Of a stretch of 64,000 bases of DNA, positions 43,720-52,577 are shown piece after piece (position 1 is the first letter of the stretch; each line of letters opens with the position of its first letter). Below the pieces are notes generated by a model that had not been told where the DNA came from, ran no database searches, and saw only the letters and a list, made by a program, of their open reading frames with translations. The stretch spans positions 19,090 through 83,089 of the forward strand of contig DASZXK010000013.1 in the NCBI GenBank assembly GCA_035545855.1. The letters are read 5' to 3'. The stretch comes from DASZVB01 sp035545855. Its GTDB lineage: Bacteria; Myxococcota_A; Polyangia; Polyangiales; Polyangiaceae. A program made the position numbers and the translations under genes.

Positions 43720-45309
43720 TCAGTTCGACGCCGAGGCGCCGTCCGGGAGCACGATGCGGATCGGCTCGAGCGCGACGTTGTCGTGTTCGTCCGTCTCCGT
43801 GACGGCGTCGTCCTCGTCGACGACCGCGAGCAGGAAACGGTACCCCTCGCGCGCGTCCGCCGGGAGCGTCACCGTCACGGTCTTCTCCCGGCTCGCGCCG
43901 CCTGCGCGAAGCGCCTCCACGTCCACGTCCGCGAGCTTCCGGTCGAGTCCCGGGTCGAAGCGCGGATCGTCGGAATAGTAGATGCCGACGCGGGAGGCCG
44001 GAGCCCCGTCGCGGCCCGTATCGTGGACGGCGAGCCCCAGCTCGACGGTCCCCGACGGGGCCGCCTCCCGTTCTCTCACCGTGAAGTGGACGTCCGTCAG
44101 GTTCACCTCCGTGACCTGGAACGGGTCGGCCTCGAAGTTGTTTCGCCGGTGGAGCTCGCCGTTCTGGCCGTCGAGGTCCACGTACACGCCGAGGGAGTAT
44201 CGACCGCGCGGCACTTTCGGGATGGTGACCACGTGCTGCATGATCCCCGAGTCCGTGTTCGCGGCGAGGCTCGGGACCGTCACCGCGTCGAGGAGCGTCC
44301 CGTCGCGGAGCCCCTTGCCGGCAGGGGCGAGGTACACGCCCGTCCGGAACTGCGAGGCCGCGGAGCCGCCGTGGTTCGCGATGCGGTAGGCGAGTGCGAC
44401 GCGCGTGCCGACGGGCCCCGCCGCGTGATCGATCGCGACGGGCTGCGACGTGAGATCGGGTGCGCGAAACACCCAGAACGGAAGGCTCTTTCCGTCGTTC
44501 TGCTCGTTTTCCTCGCGGACGGTGTTCTGGTCGTCCGCGACGATGCCGATCCACGTGGAGGCCGCGTAGACGCCGCACTCGGGTACGAGCGTCACCGCGC
44601 GGTCGACGCCGATGGAGTCTCCCGCGGCGAGGTTCGGGACCATGAAGGAGTAGAGGCGCCGGTCCTTCCCGGACGGTTCCGAATACGGCGAGCAGTACAC
44701 GGAAACCCGGAACGGACCTTCGGCGTAGAACCGACTCCGGTTCTTCACCTTGCCCCGCACGGTCACGGTGCTCTGCGTGGAGCCGCGGTCCGGCGTGATC
44801 TCGACGCCCTCCGTCCGGAGATCGGGGAGGTGATCTTCCGACACGTCGAGCTCCACGGCGCGGACGTCATTTTCCGGGCGGCCGTCCGCGACGGCGCCGG
44901 CCGTGTTCAGGACGGCGTACACGCCGTGCGGCCCGCAGCGGTCGCACGGCGGAAGACGGACGCGGTCCGTGTAGGTCGCGACCTCACCCTTGGCGAGGCG
45001 CCGGATCGGGATGGTTCGGAGCAGCGTCGCCGAGCGCGGGACGCCGCGCCCCGCCGGCCTTCCTTCGGCGTAGTAGAGCCCGACGGAGAGCGGCCCCGCC
45101 GCGGACTGGTTCGAGCGCACGGCGACGGTCACGAGGAGAGCGGTGTCCGGAGCGAGCTCGGTGTGGCTCACGCCGAGCGAGACGACCTCCACGTCGGCCG
45201 CGGGGGCGGCCGCCACAGGCGGCGCGGCAACGACGTCGCGGGCAGCGAGGGAGCTCATGGCGAGGACCAGGGCGGACAGGGAGGCGCCGAGCGCCGAGGA
45301 CGTCTTCAT
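43720..45309 (-). CDS. Secreted CARDB-repeat protein
   Basis: 529 residues, ATG 45309. Signal peptide (LGASLSALVLAMSSLAARDVVAAPP, cleavage near 29). The rest is four Ig-like CARDB modules, each starting with a PDL- or DV-type strand: about 38-155, 165-285 (LPDLRTEGVEITPDRG), 290-405 (APDLTSQPVAIDHAAG) and 410-520 (NLTDVHFTVRERE). These typically mediate adhesion or protein contacts outside the cell. No lipobox or sorting motif is seen, and no enzyme domain. Confidence 0.85.
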   Translation of the reverse strand: MKTSSALGASLSALVLAMSSLAARDVVAAPPVAAAPAADVEVVSLGVSHTELAPDTALLVTVAVRSNQSAAGPLSVGLYYAEGRPAGRGVPRSATLLRTIPIRRLAKGEVATYTDRVRLPPCDRCGPHGVYAVLNTAGAVADGRPENDVRAVELDVSEDHLPDLRTEGVEITPDRGSTQSTVTVRGKVKNRSRFYAEGPFRVSVYCSPYSEPSGKDRRLYSFMVPNLAAGDSIGVDRAVTLVPECGVYAASTWIGIVADDQNTVREENEQNDGKSLPFWVFRAPDLTSQPVAIDHAAGPVGTRVALAYRIANHGGSAASQFRTGVYLAPAGKGLRDGTLLDAVTVPSLAANTDSGIMQHVVTIPKVPRGRYSLGVYVDLDGQNGELHRRNNFEADPFQVTEVNLTDVHFTVREREAAPSGTVELGLAVHDTGRDGAPASRVGIYYSDDPRFDPGLDRKLADVDVEALRAGGASREKTVTVTLPADAREGYRFLLAVVDEDDAVTETDEHDNVALEPIRIVLPDGASASN

Positions 45310-45519
45310 GGCGCCGTGCGAACGCAACCCGTGTGCCGCGCGCAGGATTCGCCGAGTCTGCGCCATCCGGCTCGAAATCGACGACAAGGGTGCGGGGCAG
45401 CGCAGCTTCTGCGCGCCCCCCCTCCACCCGGTCACGGGGCCGCCAGGCGCGGGTCGCTCGAACGCGAGCGCGGGCCGCCCGTGCCGTGGAGCGGCACGCC
45501 TTCTGCAACCGTGCGCGTC

Positions 45520-46305
45520 ATGAACGCCTTCGACATCAGCGGCAAGCGCACGATCATCACTGGCGCCGCCAAGGGAATCGGGTTCGGCATCGCGAAGCGG
45601 TTCGTGGAACACGGCGCGAACGTGCTCCTCGTGGATCGCGACGAAGCGGCGCTCCGCGCGGCGACGGCGCGGCTCGAGGTCGCCGCGGGCAAGGTCCATG
45701 GCCTCGCGCTCGACGTGGGCGCGGACGACGCGGGATCGCGGATCGTGACGGCGGCGTTCGAGCGCTTCGGCGGGATCGACGTGCTCGTGAACGACGCCGG
45801 AATCTTCCCGACGTCGCCCGCCCTCGAGATGACCCCGGAGCTGTTCGATCGCGTGATCCGCGTGAACCTCCGCGGCCTGGTGTTCATCTGTCAGGCCGTC
45901 GGTCGCGAGCTCGCCCGGCAGAAGAAGGGCGGAAAGATCGTGAACATCGGATCGATCGACAGCCTGCATCCCTCGATGATCGGTCTCGCCGCTTACGACT
46001 CGTCGAAGGGCGGCGTCCTCATGTTCACGAAGAGCCTCGCGCTCGAGATGGCGCGGCATCAGGTGCAAGTGAATCTGATCGCTCCGGGCGGCATCACCAC
46101 GGAAGGCACCACGGGGAACCTGGAGGGGATGACCGCCGAGCAGACGCAGGCATTCCTCAGGCGCTTCGTCGAGACGAAGGTCCCGCTCGGTCGCATGGGC
46201 GTCCCCGACGACATCGCGAAGGCGGCCGTCTTCCTCGCGTCCTCCGCGAGCGATTACATCACCGGCACGACGATCGTCGTCGACGGCGGTACTCTGCTCA
46301 CCTGA
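45520..46305 (+). CDS. Short-chain dehydrogenase/reductase
   Basis: 261 residues, ATG 45520. Classical SDR: cofactor motif TGAAKGIGFG, NDAG, active Ser in NIGSIDSLHP, and the Tyr/Lys pair in YDSSKGG, with VDGG near the end. Asp at the end of beta2 (LLVDRDEA) favours NAD over NADP. It oxidises or reduces a sugar, polyol or hydroxyacid; the sequence style is close to 2-deoxygluconate/glucose dehydrogenases. It is followed by the patatin-like gene after 71 bp. Confidence 0.9.
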   Translation: MNAFDISGKRTIITGAAKGIGFGIAKRFVEHGANVLLVDRDEAALRAATARLEVAAGKVHGLALDVGADDAGSRIVTAAFERFGGIDVLVNDAGIFPTSPALEMTPELFDRVIRVNLRGLVFICQAVGRELARQKKGGKIVNIGSIDSLHPSMIGLAAYDSSKGGVLMFTKSLALEMARHQVQVNLIAPGGITTEGTTGNLEGMTAEQTQAFLRRFVETKVPLGRMGVPDDIAKAAVFLASSASDYITGTTIVVDGGTLLT

Positions 46306-46376
46306 ACCGGGGCGAGCTCCGACACCCTGAAAGGCGGTGTACGCCGCCGGTCCGACGCGGTACGAGCGGGCGCGTC

Positions 46377-47438
46377 ATGGCCGTGTCTCCGCTCTCGATC
46401 CTCGCCGGGCCCGACGCGCTCGCCGAGATCCGTGACGGCGGCCTCTCGCCGGAGCAGGTCCGGGTCCTCGTCGGCGCGTCGGGCGGGCCGAAGTGGATCG
46501 TCCTCGCCGGGCTCGATCGCGTCGTGTTCCCGTGGCTCCTCGGGTCGCGCGGCGAACCCATCCACGCCATCGGCTCCTCGATCGGGACCTGGCGCCTGGC
46601 AGGGCTCTGCTCCCGAGACCCACTCGGGGCGCTCGAGCGGCTCCGGATCGCGTACGTGGAAGAGCAACGCTACGCCCGCGGCGCGACCGCCGCCGACGTG
46701 AGCGCGGAGGCCGAGCGGATCCTCGACGCCTACCTCCGGGAGGAGGACGTTCGCTCGATCGTCGAGCACCGGCGCGTTCGGCTTCACGTTGTGACGGCGC
46801 GCTTCCGTCACCTCGGCGCTCTCGAAGGGCGAGCGCAGCTCCCGGCGCTCGGACTCGCGGCGCTCCTGAACGCCGTCTCGCGACGCGCGCTCGGCGTCTC
46901 CGTCGAACGCGTCGTCTTCGACGCGGGCGGCGATCCCGGGCCGTTCGGCTCGTTCCGGGAGCTCCCGACGCGACGCGCGCCGCTCACGGTGGAGAACACG
47001 AGAGCCGCGCTCCGCGCGAGCGCCGCGATCCCCGGCGTCATGCAGGGGCTTTCCGACCCGACGGGGGCTCCTCGCGGCGTGTACCGCGACGGGGGCGTCG
47101 CCGACTACCACTTCGGCGTCGAGATCGATCCTCCGGAAGGCATCGCGCTCTATCCGCACTTCTACGAGCATCTCGTGCCCGGCTACTTCGACAAGCTCCT
47201 CCGGCACCGGCGCACGCGGGGGCTCCGGCGCACCGTGCTCGTCGCGCCGAGCTCCGGTTTCGTCGCATCGCTTCCCGGCTCGAAGATACCGGACAGGACG
47301 GATTTTTCCCGCCTGCCGGATCGCGAACGGATCCCAGCGTGGCGCACCGTCATCGAGAGGACACGAGAGCTCGGCGACGCGTTTCACGATCTCGTCGAGA
47401 GCGGAAAAATCCGATCGGTCGTCGCGCCTCTGCCGTGA
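46377..47438 (+). CDS. Patatin-like phospholipase-type protein
   Basis: 353 residues, ATG 46377. The patatin fold is suggested by the oxyanion motif VLVGASGGPKW, the nucleophile elbow GSSIGTW (G-x-S-x-G) and the catalytic Asp in YRDGGVADY. The Ser-Asp dyad is complete. It should hydrolyse an acyl ester, most likely a lipid, in the cytoplasm or at the membrane; no signal peptide. The TACGAGCGGGCGC stretch ahead resembles the leaderless-type starts seen elsewhere but lacks the final T of TANNNT. Confidence 0.85.
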   Translation: MAVSPLSILAGPDALAEIRDGGLSPEQVRVLVGASGGPKWIVLAGLDRVVFPWLLGSRGEPIHAIGSSIGTWRLAGLCSRDPLGALERLRIAYVEEQRYARGATAADVSAEAERILDAYLREEDVRSIVEHRRVRLHVVTARFRHLGALEGRAQLPALGLAALLNAVSRRALGVSVERVVFDAGGDPGPFGSFRELPTRRAPLTVENTRAALRASAAIPGVMQGLSDPTGAPRGVYRDGGVADYHFGVEIDPPEGIALYPHFYEHLVPGYFDKLLRHRRTRGLRRTVLVAPSSGFVASLPGSKIPDRTDFSRLPDRERIPAWRTVIERTRELGDAFHDLVESGKIRSVVAPLP

Positions 47439-47488
47439 ATGGCGTCCCGGTCGCGCGGGGAGTCGTGGCGCGCGCGTGCGGGCATCTG

Positions 47489-47494
47489 TAGACT
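47489..47494 (+). promoter_or_regulatory. Candidate -10 box for a leaderless start
   Basis: TAGACT, 8 nt before ATG 47503, without Shine-Dalgarno. The stretch TAGACTCGGGCGC is repeated exactly before the gene at 61891. Confidence 0.45.
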
Positions 47495-47502
47495 CGGGCG
47501 CC

Positions 47503-49119
47503 ATGGGTGCTCTCGTCTCCGACGTGAAGCGGGGAGTCGTGTTCGCGTTGCTCGCCGGCGCCTGCAGCAGTGAAAGCGCGGGCGCGCCTCCCGCGATCGG
47601 TCCCGATGCTTCGGCGTCGGGCGGTGCCGGTGAGACCCCTGGCACCGGCGGAGCGGGCAGCACGCAAGCGACGAGCGGCGGGGGGCGCTCGAACGGCGGC
47701 GGGACGGGACCGGAGCTGGGCGGTTCGGGCGGTCTCGGCGTCGGAGGCGACGTCCCGAGCGGTGACGGCGGTTCGAACCTCGGTGGATCCGGGTCGACCG
47801 GAGGCGACTCGTCCGCGGGCGGCGCATCGGTCGGGAGCGGCGGCTCGACGGGTTCCGGCGGTCAAGGAAGCGGTGGCGCGACGAGCAGCGGTGGCGCGAC
47901 GTCCTCCGGCGGAGCGACGAGCAGCGGCGGAGCGACCGGCACGGGGGGCAGCGCCGGGACGTGCCTTTCTCAGCCGCTCCTCACGGCGCTCGGCAAGAGC
48001 ACCGTGCTCGTCGGCGCATCGATGAGCGACGGGACGGCGACGTCGGCGCCGTTCGACCTCCGCTACCAGTACATCTCGGGCGGATTCGCGGACGGTCAGA
48101 CGCCCTGCGCGCGCTGCGACGTCGGCTGCACGACGGGCGGGAAGAGCTGCGCGAACACCCTGCCCGACGGGGGCCCGGGGGGCTGCAACTGGTGGGGCTG
48201 CTGGCAGTGGGATCAAGATCCACCGGGCGCGTATCTCCGCGGGCTCGTCTCGACGGACAAGACGAACGCGCAGATCCCGATGTTCACCTGGTACGAGGTG
48301 CTCCACGCGAGCGGCGTGAAGGAAGGGGCGGCGGAGGTGACCGCCATGAACGACGCGACGTTCATGGCGCGCTACTTCGCGAACTACGTCTTCTTCCTCG
48401 ACCAGATCGGGCAGAACGTGGCGTTCATCCACCTCGAGCCCGACTTCTGGGGGTACGCCGAGCAGGTGAACCAGGATCCACACGCGATTCCGGCTGCGGT
48501 CGCCTCCGCGTACGCGGGATGTTCGGGCCAGGAGAACAGCATCGCCGGCGTCGGGAAATGCATGATCGCGCTCGCCCGGGCGCACGCGCCGAAGGCGAAG
48601 ATCGGCCTGCACGGGTCCGGATGGGGGACGAAGATGGACGCGCTCCTGAACACGCAGGCGAGCTTCGACGTCGCGGGCGCGGCGCAAAAACTCGGTCAGT
48701 TCCTCGTCGCCGCCGGCGCGGGTTCCGGAGATTTCGTCGTGGTGGATGCGTCGGACCGGGACGCGGCCTGGTACGCGACCCAGGGACGGAACACGTGGTG
48801 GGACGCGACGAACGCGACGCTCCCGAACTTCCACCAGGCGTTCGCCTGGGCGAAGGCCCTCGCCGAGAGCGTCGGTCGACCCATCGTGTGGTGGCAAGTC
48901 CCCGTCGGGAACTCGTCGATGCCGAACACCTACCAGAAGTGGAAGGATAACCGCGTCGACTACCTCATGACGCACATGAACGAGGTCGCCGCCGCGCACG
49001 GCGTGGCGGTGCTCTTCGGAGCCGGGGACGGCGAACAGACGACACCGGAGACGGACGGCGGGAACCTCGTTCTTCGCATGAAGACGTACGCGGGCGCTCG
49101 CGCGCCCGCGTGTCCGTGA
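47503..49119 (+). CDS. Large secreted lipoprotein, glycosidase-like region, function unknown
   Basis: 538 residues. Leader VKRGVVFALLAGAC gives a lipoprotein Cys near residue 23. About 25-155 is a Gly/Ser/Thr linker containing a tandem 18-bp DNA repeat. The folded part (about 158-538) has alternating strand/helix segments (STVLVGASM, VAFIHLEPDFWGYAEQ, KAKIGLHGSGWGTK, DFVVVDASDRDAAWY, RPIVWWQVPVGN) compatible with a TIM-barrel glycoside hydrolase, with acidic residues at strand ends as candidate catalysts. I do not recognise the family. A CARCDVGC-type disulphide loop interrupts the first third. Confidence 0.75.
   Translation: MGALVSDVKRGVVFALLAGACSSESAGAPPAIGPDASASGGAGETPGTGGAGSTQATSGGGRSNGGGTGPELGGSGGLGVGGDVPSGDGGSNLGGSGSTGGDSSAGGASVGSGGSTGSGGQGSGGATSSGGATSSGGATSSGGATGTGGSAGTCLSQPLLTALGKSTVLVGASMSDGTATSAPFDLRYQYISGGFADGQTPCARCDVGCTTGGKSCANTLPDGGPGGCNWWGCWQWDQDPPGAYLRGLVSTDKTNAQIPMFTWYEVLHASGVKEGAAEVTAMNDATFMARYFANYVFFLDQIGQNVAFIHLEPDFWGYAEQVNQDPHAIPAAVASAYAGCSGQENSIAGVGKCMIALARAHAPKAKIGLHGSGWGTKMDALLNTQASFDVAGAAQKLGQFLVAAGAGSGDFVVVDASDRDAAWYATQGRNTWWDATNATLPNFHQAFAWAKALAESVGRPIVWWQVPVGNSSMPNTYQKWKDNRVDYLMTHMNEVAAAHGVAVLFGAGDGEQTTPETDGGNLVLRMKTYAGARAPACP
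47872..47943 (+). repeat. Tandem 18-bp repeat, four units, inside a lipoprotein gene
   Basis: Units start at 47872, 47890, 47908 and 47926; each encodes Gly-Gly-Ala-Thr-Ser-Ser (the last diverges to GGATGT). Units differ mainly at third positions. Likely to vary in copy number by slippage. Confidence 0.7.
49088..49111. terminator. Strong hairpin at the 3' end of the lipoprotein gene
   Basis: ACGCGGGCGC pairs perfectly with GCGCCCGCGT over a TCGC loop: 10-bp GC stem, six bases before the stop codon. It lies between convergent genes. No T run. Confidence 0.45.
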
Positions 49120-49133
49120 ATCGCCGGCTCGGC

Positions 49134-49655
49134 TCACGCCCGGCTCGGGTGAGCGTCCCCGTCGAACGCCGCCGCCGGTTCGCCCGCGCCCGTTCCGAGG
49201 TAGCGCCTCGCGGCCCAGGCGATGGGGATCCCGACGAGGGCCGCGTGGCCGAGGACGCCGTTCAGGAAGAGCGGGAGCGAGAACGGCGAGGGCGGGATCA
49301 GCGAGAGCGGGATCACGACGTGATTCATGAACAGGTAGACGCCGACGCCGTAGACCGCGCCCGCCGCGAGATGCCGCTCCCGGAGAAGGGGGAGCCTCGT
49401 GCTCGCGAGCACGAAGAGCGCCGCGGCCGAGAAGGCGATCAGGAAGTGGACCCCGACGCCGACCCCGGCCGTCGCGATGCCTCCCGCGAACGCGCTCGGG
49501 CCGAGCATGCCGCTCGCGACGAACTGGTAGATGGGGATGGGGTCGAAGCCGAGGACGACCTTGAACGCGACGACGGCGTCGATGGCGTCGAGGATGCCGG
49601 CGGCGAGACCGCCGACGAGGATGGCGCGGCCGAGGGAATTTCTGTCGATGGACAT
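49134..49655 (-). CDS. Four-helix integral membrane protein, unknown function
   Basis: 173 residues from ATG 49655. Four hydrophobic helices: about 9-30 (GRAILVGGLAAGILDAIDAVVAF), 60-85, 95-120 and 130-155. Small polar loops; polar C-terminus. The pattern is like uncharacterised small membrane proteins encoded beside LysR regulators. It is divergent from the LysR gene, whose product may control it. Confidence 0.7.
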   Translation of the reverse strand: MSIDRNSLGRAILVGGLAAGILDAIDAVVAFKVVLGFDPIPIYQFVASGMLGPSAFAGGIATAGVGVGVHFLIAFSAAALFVLASTRLPLLRERHLAAGAVYGVGVYLFMNHVVIPLSLIPPSPFSLPLFLNGVLGHAALVGIPIAWAARRYLGTGAGEPAAAFDGDAHPSRA

Positions 49656-49730
49656 GAAGTGCGGGTCCTTTCGCCCTCGAATCTGCGCCGCGGTGCCCCG
49701 TCCGGGTAGACCGCTTCCGGGGACCATGCT

Positions 49731-49746
49731 GTTCTCCCAGGAGAAC
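49731..49746. promoter_or_regulatory. Palindrome overlapping the LysR ribosome site
   Basis: GTTCTCC and GGAGAAC, 7-bp arms around CA. The right arm contains the GGAG ribosome site of the LysR gene, one base before ATG 49748. Candidate autoregulatory operator or RNA hairpin, in the gap between divergent genes. Confidence 0.5.
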
Positions 49747-49747
49747 G

Positions 49748-50665
49748 ATGCCCACGCTGGACGATCTCCCGTCGCTCGCCCTCTTCGCCCGGGTGGTGCA
49801 GCTCCGCTCCTTCTCCGCGGCGGCCCGCGAGACCGGGATCGCGAAGTCCGCCGTGAGCCGCCGCATCGCCGAGCTCGAGCGCGCCCTCGGCGTCCGTCTA
49901 CTCCAGAGGACGACGCGGTCGGTGGTCGCGACGGACGAAGGGCTCGCCGTGTACGAGCACTCCGCGGCGCTGCTCTCGGCGGCGTCCGCGGCCTTCGACG
50001 CGGCCGGAGCGACCGACGGCCTGGTCCGCGGCACCGTGCGCGTCAGCGCGCCCATCACGTTCGCCGAGATGCACCTCGCGCCGGCGATCTCGGCGTTCCT
50101 CGGCGCGCACCCGGACGTCTCCGTCGAGCTCGCGACGGACGATCGCGTCGTGGACGTCGTGGAGGGCGGCTTCGACGTCGCGATCCGCATCGGCCGTCTC
50201 TCCGACTCGGAGCTCGTGGCGCGGCGGCTCGCGGAGGATCGCCTCGTGGTGTGCGGCGCTCCGTCGTATCTGGCCGCGCGCGGCGTGCCGGAGACGCCCG
50301 AGGCGCTCGTGAACCACGAGTGTCTCCACTACCGGCTGGTGTCGCGCGCCGCGGAGTGGAGATTCCGCGGTGGAGGCGGCCGTCCGCTCGCGGTCCCGGT
50401 GCGCGGGCGCTTCGAGGCGGCGAACGGCGGGGTGCTCCGGGAAGCGGCGATCGCGGGCGCGGGTCTCGCGGTGCTCCCGTCCTTCATGGTCGCCGAGGAC
50501 GTGCGCGCGGGACGCCTCGAACTCGTGCTGGAGGGCGCGCGCCGCGCGAAGATCGGTATCTTCGCCGTCACGGCTCACCGCACCGGAGCGCCCCCGCGGA
50601 CGCGAGCGTTCCTCGATTTCGTCGCGCGCCGCTTCGCCCGCCCGGAAACGATCCCGCGACTGTGA
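49748..50665 (+). CDS. LysR-family transcriptional regulator
   Basis: 305 residues, ATG 49748 with AGGAGAACG ahead. N-terminal winged helix (PSLALFARVVQLRSFSAAARETGIAKSAVSRRIAELERALG), then the effector-binding periplasmic-binding-like domain (VRGTVRVSAPITFAEMHLAP; GGFDVAIRIGRL; AGAGLAVLPSFMVAEDV). It is close in style to the CrgA/DsdC-like subgroup acting on small aromatic or quinone-like effectors, but no specific ligand can be read. Divergent from the small membrane protein. Confidence 0.92.
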   Translation: MPTLDDLPSLALFARVVQLRSFSAAARETGIAKSAVSRRIAELERALGVRLLQRTTRSVVATDEGLAVYEHSAALLSAASAAFDAAGATDGLVRGTVRVSAPITFAEMHLAPAISAFLGAHPDVSVELATDDRVVDVVEGGFDVAIRIGRLSDSELVARRLAEDRLVVCGAPSYLAARGVPETPEALVNHECLHYRLVSRAAEWRFRGGGGRPLAVPVRGRFEAANGGVLREAAIAGAGLAVLPSFMVAEDVRAGRLELVLEGARRAKIGIFAVTAHRTGAPPRTRAFLDFVARRFARPETIPRL

Positions 50666-50677
50666 AGCCCGCTCCCG

Positions 50678-51274
50678 TCAGCCGAGCGCGCGCTTCGCGG
50701 CGGCGAGGAGCACTTCGTACGGCTGACAGCCCACGACGCGTTCCTTGCCGATGAGGAACGTCGGAATGCCGGAAATGCCCTCGTGCCGTGCTTCGGCCTG
50801 ACGCTCGTCCACGCGCCCGAGGTACAGCGGATCCCGCGACGCCTCGAGCGCGCGCTCCGGATCCAGCCCGACGGAAGCGGCGATTTCCCGGAGATCGGCG
50901 TCGCTCTCCAGGTTCTTCCCGTGACGGAAGTTCGCGTCGAACGCCGCCCGCTTGAACGCGAGGAGCTTCTCCGAGTCCCGCGCGTACTCCGCGACCGCGA
51001 GGGCGCGGCGTGTGTTGTAGAGCGTGTTCGGCGGAGAGAAGTTCGTCACGCCGAACTCTGCCGCGAACCGCCGGGTGCCCTCGTGCATGGAGGCGAGGTC
51101 ACGCCCCGGAAAGAGCCGCGAGAGCGGGAGTCCGCCGGGAGGCGTCCGCGGGTGGAGCTCGAAGCCGTGCCACTCGAGCTCGAGCCCGAGCTCGCGGACG
51201 AGTCGAGGCACGGTGCTCTCCTCCGCGATGAAGCAGAACGGGCAGACGAAGTCGGTGTAGAGGCGGAGGAGCAT
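50678..51274 (-). CDS. DsbA-family thioredoxin-fold oxidoreductase (FrnE-like)
   Basis: 198 residues, ATG 51274. Starts LLRLYTDFVCPFCFIAEES with a CPFC active site and has the cis-Pro loop GISGIPTFLIG and C-terminal VGCQPYEVLL, the pattern of cytoplasmic DSBA/FrnE proteins. No signal peptide, so it acts in the cytoplasm, perhaps in polyketide or detoxification chemistry as FrnE homologues do. Encoded just after and on the same strand as the Old Yellow Enzyme gene. Confidence 0.92.
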   Translation of the reverse strand: MLLRLYTDFVCPFCFIAEESTVPRLVRELGLELEWHGFELHPRTPPGGLPLSRLFPGRDLASMHEGTRRFAAEFGVTNFSPPNTLYNTRRALAVAEYARDSEKLLAFKRAAFDANFRHGKNLESDADLREIAASVGLDPERALEASRDPLYLGRVDERQAEARHEGISGIPTFLIGKERVVGCQPYEVLLAAAKRALG

Positions 51275-51286
51275 GGGATTGGAACG

Positions 51287-52570
51287 TCACCCCGGCGCGC
51301 GGCGCGCCTTCGCGAGGCGGCGTTCCCGGTTCACGTGCGTCCAGAGCGAGCTCCGCGCGGTGGCGTCGAGCTCGAGGGGCGCGTCCTCGGAGAGTCTCAG
51401 GATCTGCCTGTAGAACCAGGCGGTCTGTGCCTGGGCGTTCAGCCCACGAAGCGTGTCGCTCGACGTCCGGGGGCCGAGGAACCCGGGGCCGAGCGCGAGA
51501 TCGTGCTCGTCCGCGCGGAGCTCGTCGAGAGTGCCGTCGAGGAGACCCCGGGGCGCGTCGGGTTGCGTGCAGAGGGGGCGCGCGAGTCCGATGACGTCGA
51601 GCTCGCCGCTCTCGAGGGCGGCGAGCATCGTCGCGCGCTTCCGGAACCCGCCCGTGACGGCGAGGGGGACCTTGGCCGCGGCGCGGATCGCCTTCGCGTA
51701 CTCGAGGAAGTACGCCTCCCGCTTCTGCGTCCGCTCGGCGAGGCCGAGCTCCGCGAGCTTCTTCTCGTCGTCCGCCCCCACGAGGCGGAGGTGTTCGTAG
51801 GTCCCGCCCGAGATCTCGAGGAGGTCGATGCCTTCTTCCGCGAGCCAGGCAGCGACCTGACAGGAGTCCTCCGACGAGAACGCGCCCTTCTGGAAATCCG
51901 ACGAGTTCAGCTTCACGGACACGGGGTAGCCCGGGCCGACGGTGCTCCGCGCGGCGCGCACGGCTTCGAGGAGGAAGCGCGCGCGGTTCTCGAGCGAGCC
52001 GCCCCACCGGTCCGTGCGCTGGTTCACCCGGGGCGAGAGGAACTGACTCGCGAGGTAGCCGTGAGCCCCGTGGATCTGCACGCCCGTGAACCCCACCGAC
52101 TTCACCCTGCCGGCGGCGCGACCGAAGCGAGCGATGACGTCGAGGATCTCGTCCTCCGTGAGCGCGCGGGGCCGGGCGAAGAGCCCTCCGAGACGGAGCG
52201 GGACCTCGCTCGGCGCGACGGGCTCGGACGTCACCATGCGCGTGCACTGGCGCCCGGGGTGGCTGAGCTGCACCCAGAGCTGGTTTCCCGCGTGCGTCCC
52301 TTCGCGGACCCAGTCGGCGAAGCGAGAGAGGTCCGTCCGGTCGTCGAGCACGACGTTGCCGGGTCGCTCGAGGAAGCGCCGGTCGACCATGACGTTCCCG
52401 GTGACGAGGACTCCCGCACCGCCGTCCGACCAGCGCCGGTAGAGCGTCGCGTGGGCCTTCGTCGGGAGGTCCGCGGAGTCCGCGAGACCTTCCGTCATGG
52501 CGCTCTTGAAGAGCCGGTTCGGGAGCGTGACGCCGCAGGGGAGTCGAAGGGGCGAGGCGAGGTCCGTCAT
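51287..52570 (-). CDS. NADH:flavin oxidoreductase / Old Yellow Enzyme family
   Basis: 427 residues, ATG 52570. FMN-binding TIM barrel: LPNRLFKSAMTEGLAD at the start, QLWVQLSHPGRQ, the FMN/substrate segment VQIHGAHGYLASQFLSPRVN and LLEISGGTYEH. Length exceeds the minimal OYE but lacks the C-terminal Fe-S/NAD module of 2,4-dienoyl-CoA reductases. It probably reduces activated alkenes or nitro compounds using NAD(P)H. Possible two-gene operon with the DsbA-like gene 12 bp downstream. Confidence 0.9.
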   Translation of the reverse strand: MTDLASPLRLPCGVTLPNRLFKSAMTEGLADSADLPTKAHATLYRRWSDGGAGVLVTGNVMVDRRFLERPGNVVLDDRTDLSRFADWVREGTHAGNQLWVQLSHPGRQCTRMVTSEPVAPSEVPLRLGGLFARPRALTEDEILDVIARFGRAAGRVKSVGFTGVQIHGAHGYLASQFLSPRVNQRTDRWGGSLENRARFLLEAVRAARSTVGPGYPVSVKLNSSDFQKGAFSSEDSCQVAAWLAEEGIDLLEISGGTYEHLRLVGADDEKKLAELGLAERTQKREAYFLEYAKAIRAAAKVPLAVTGGFRKRATMLAALESGELDVIGLARPLCTQPDAPRGLLDGTLDELRADEHDLALGPGFLGPRTSSDTLRGLNAQAQTAWFYRQILRLSEDAPLELDATARSSLWTHVNRERRLAKARRAPG

Positions 52571-52577
52571 GGCGCTC

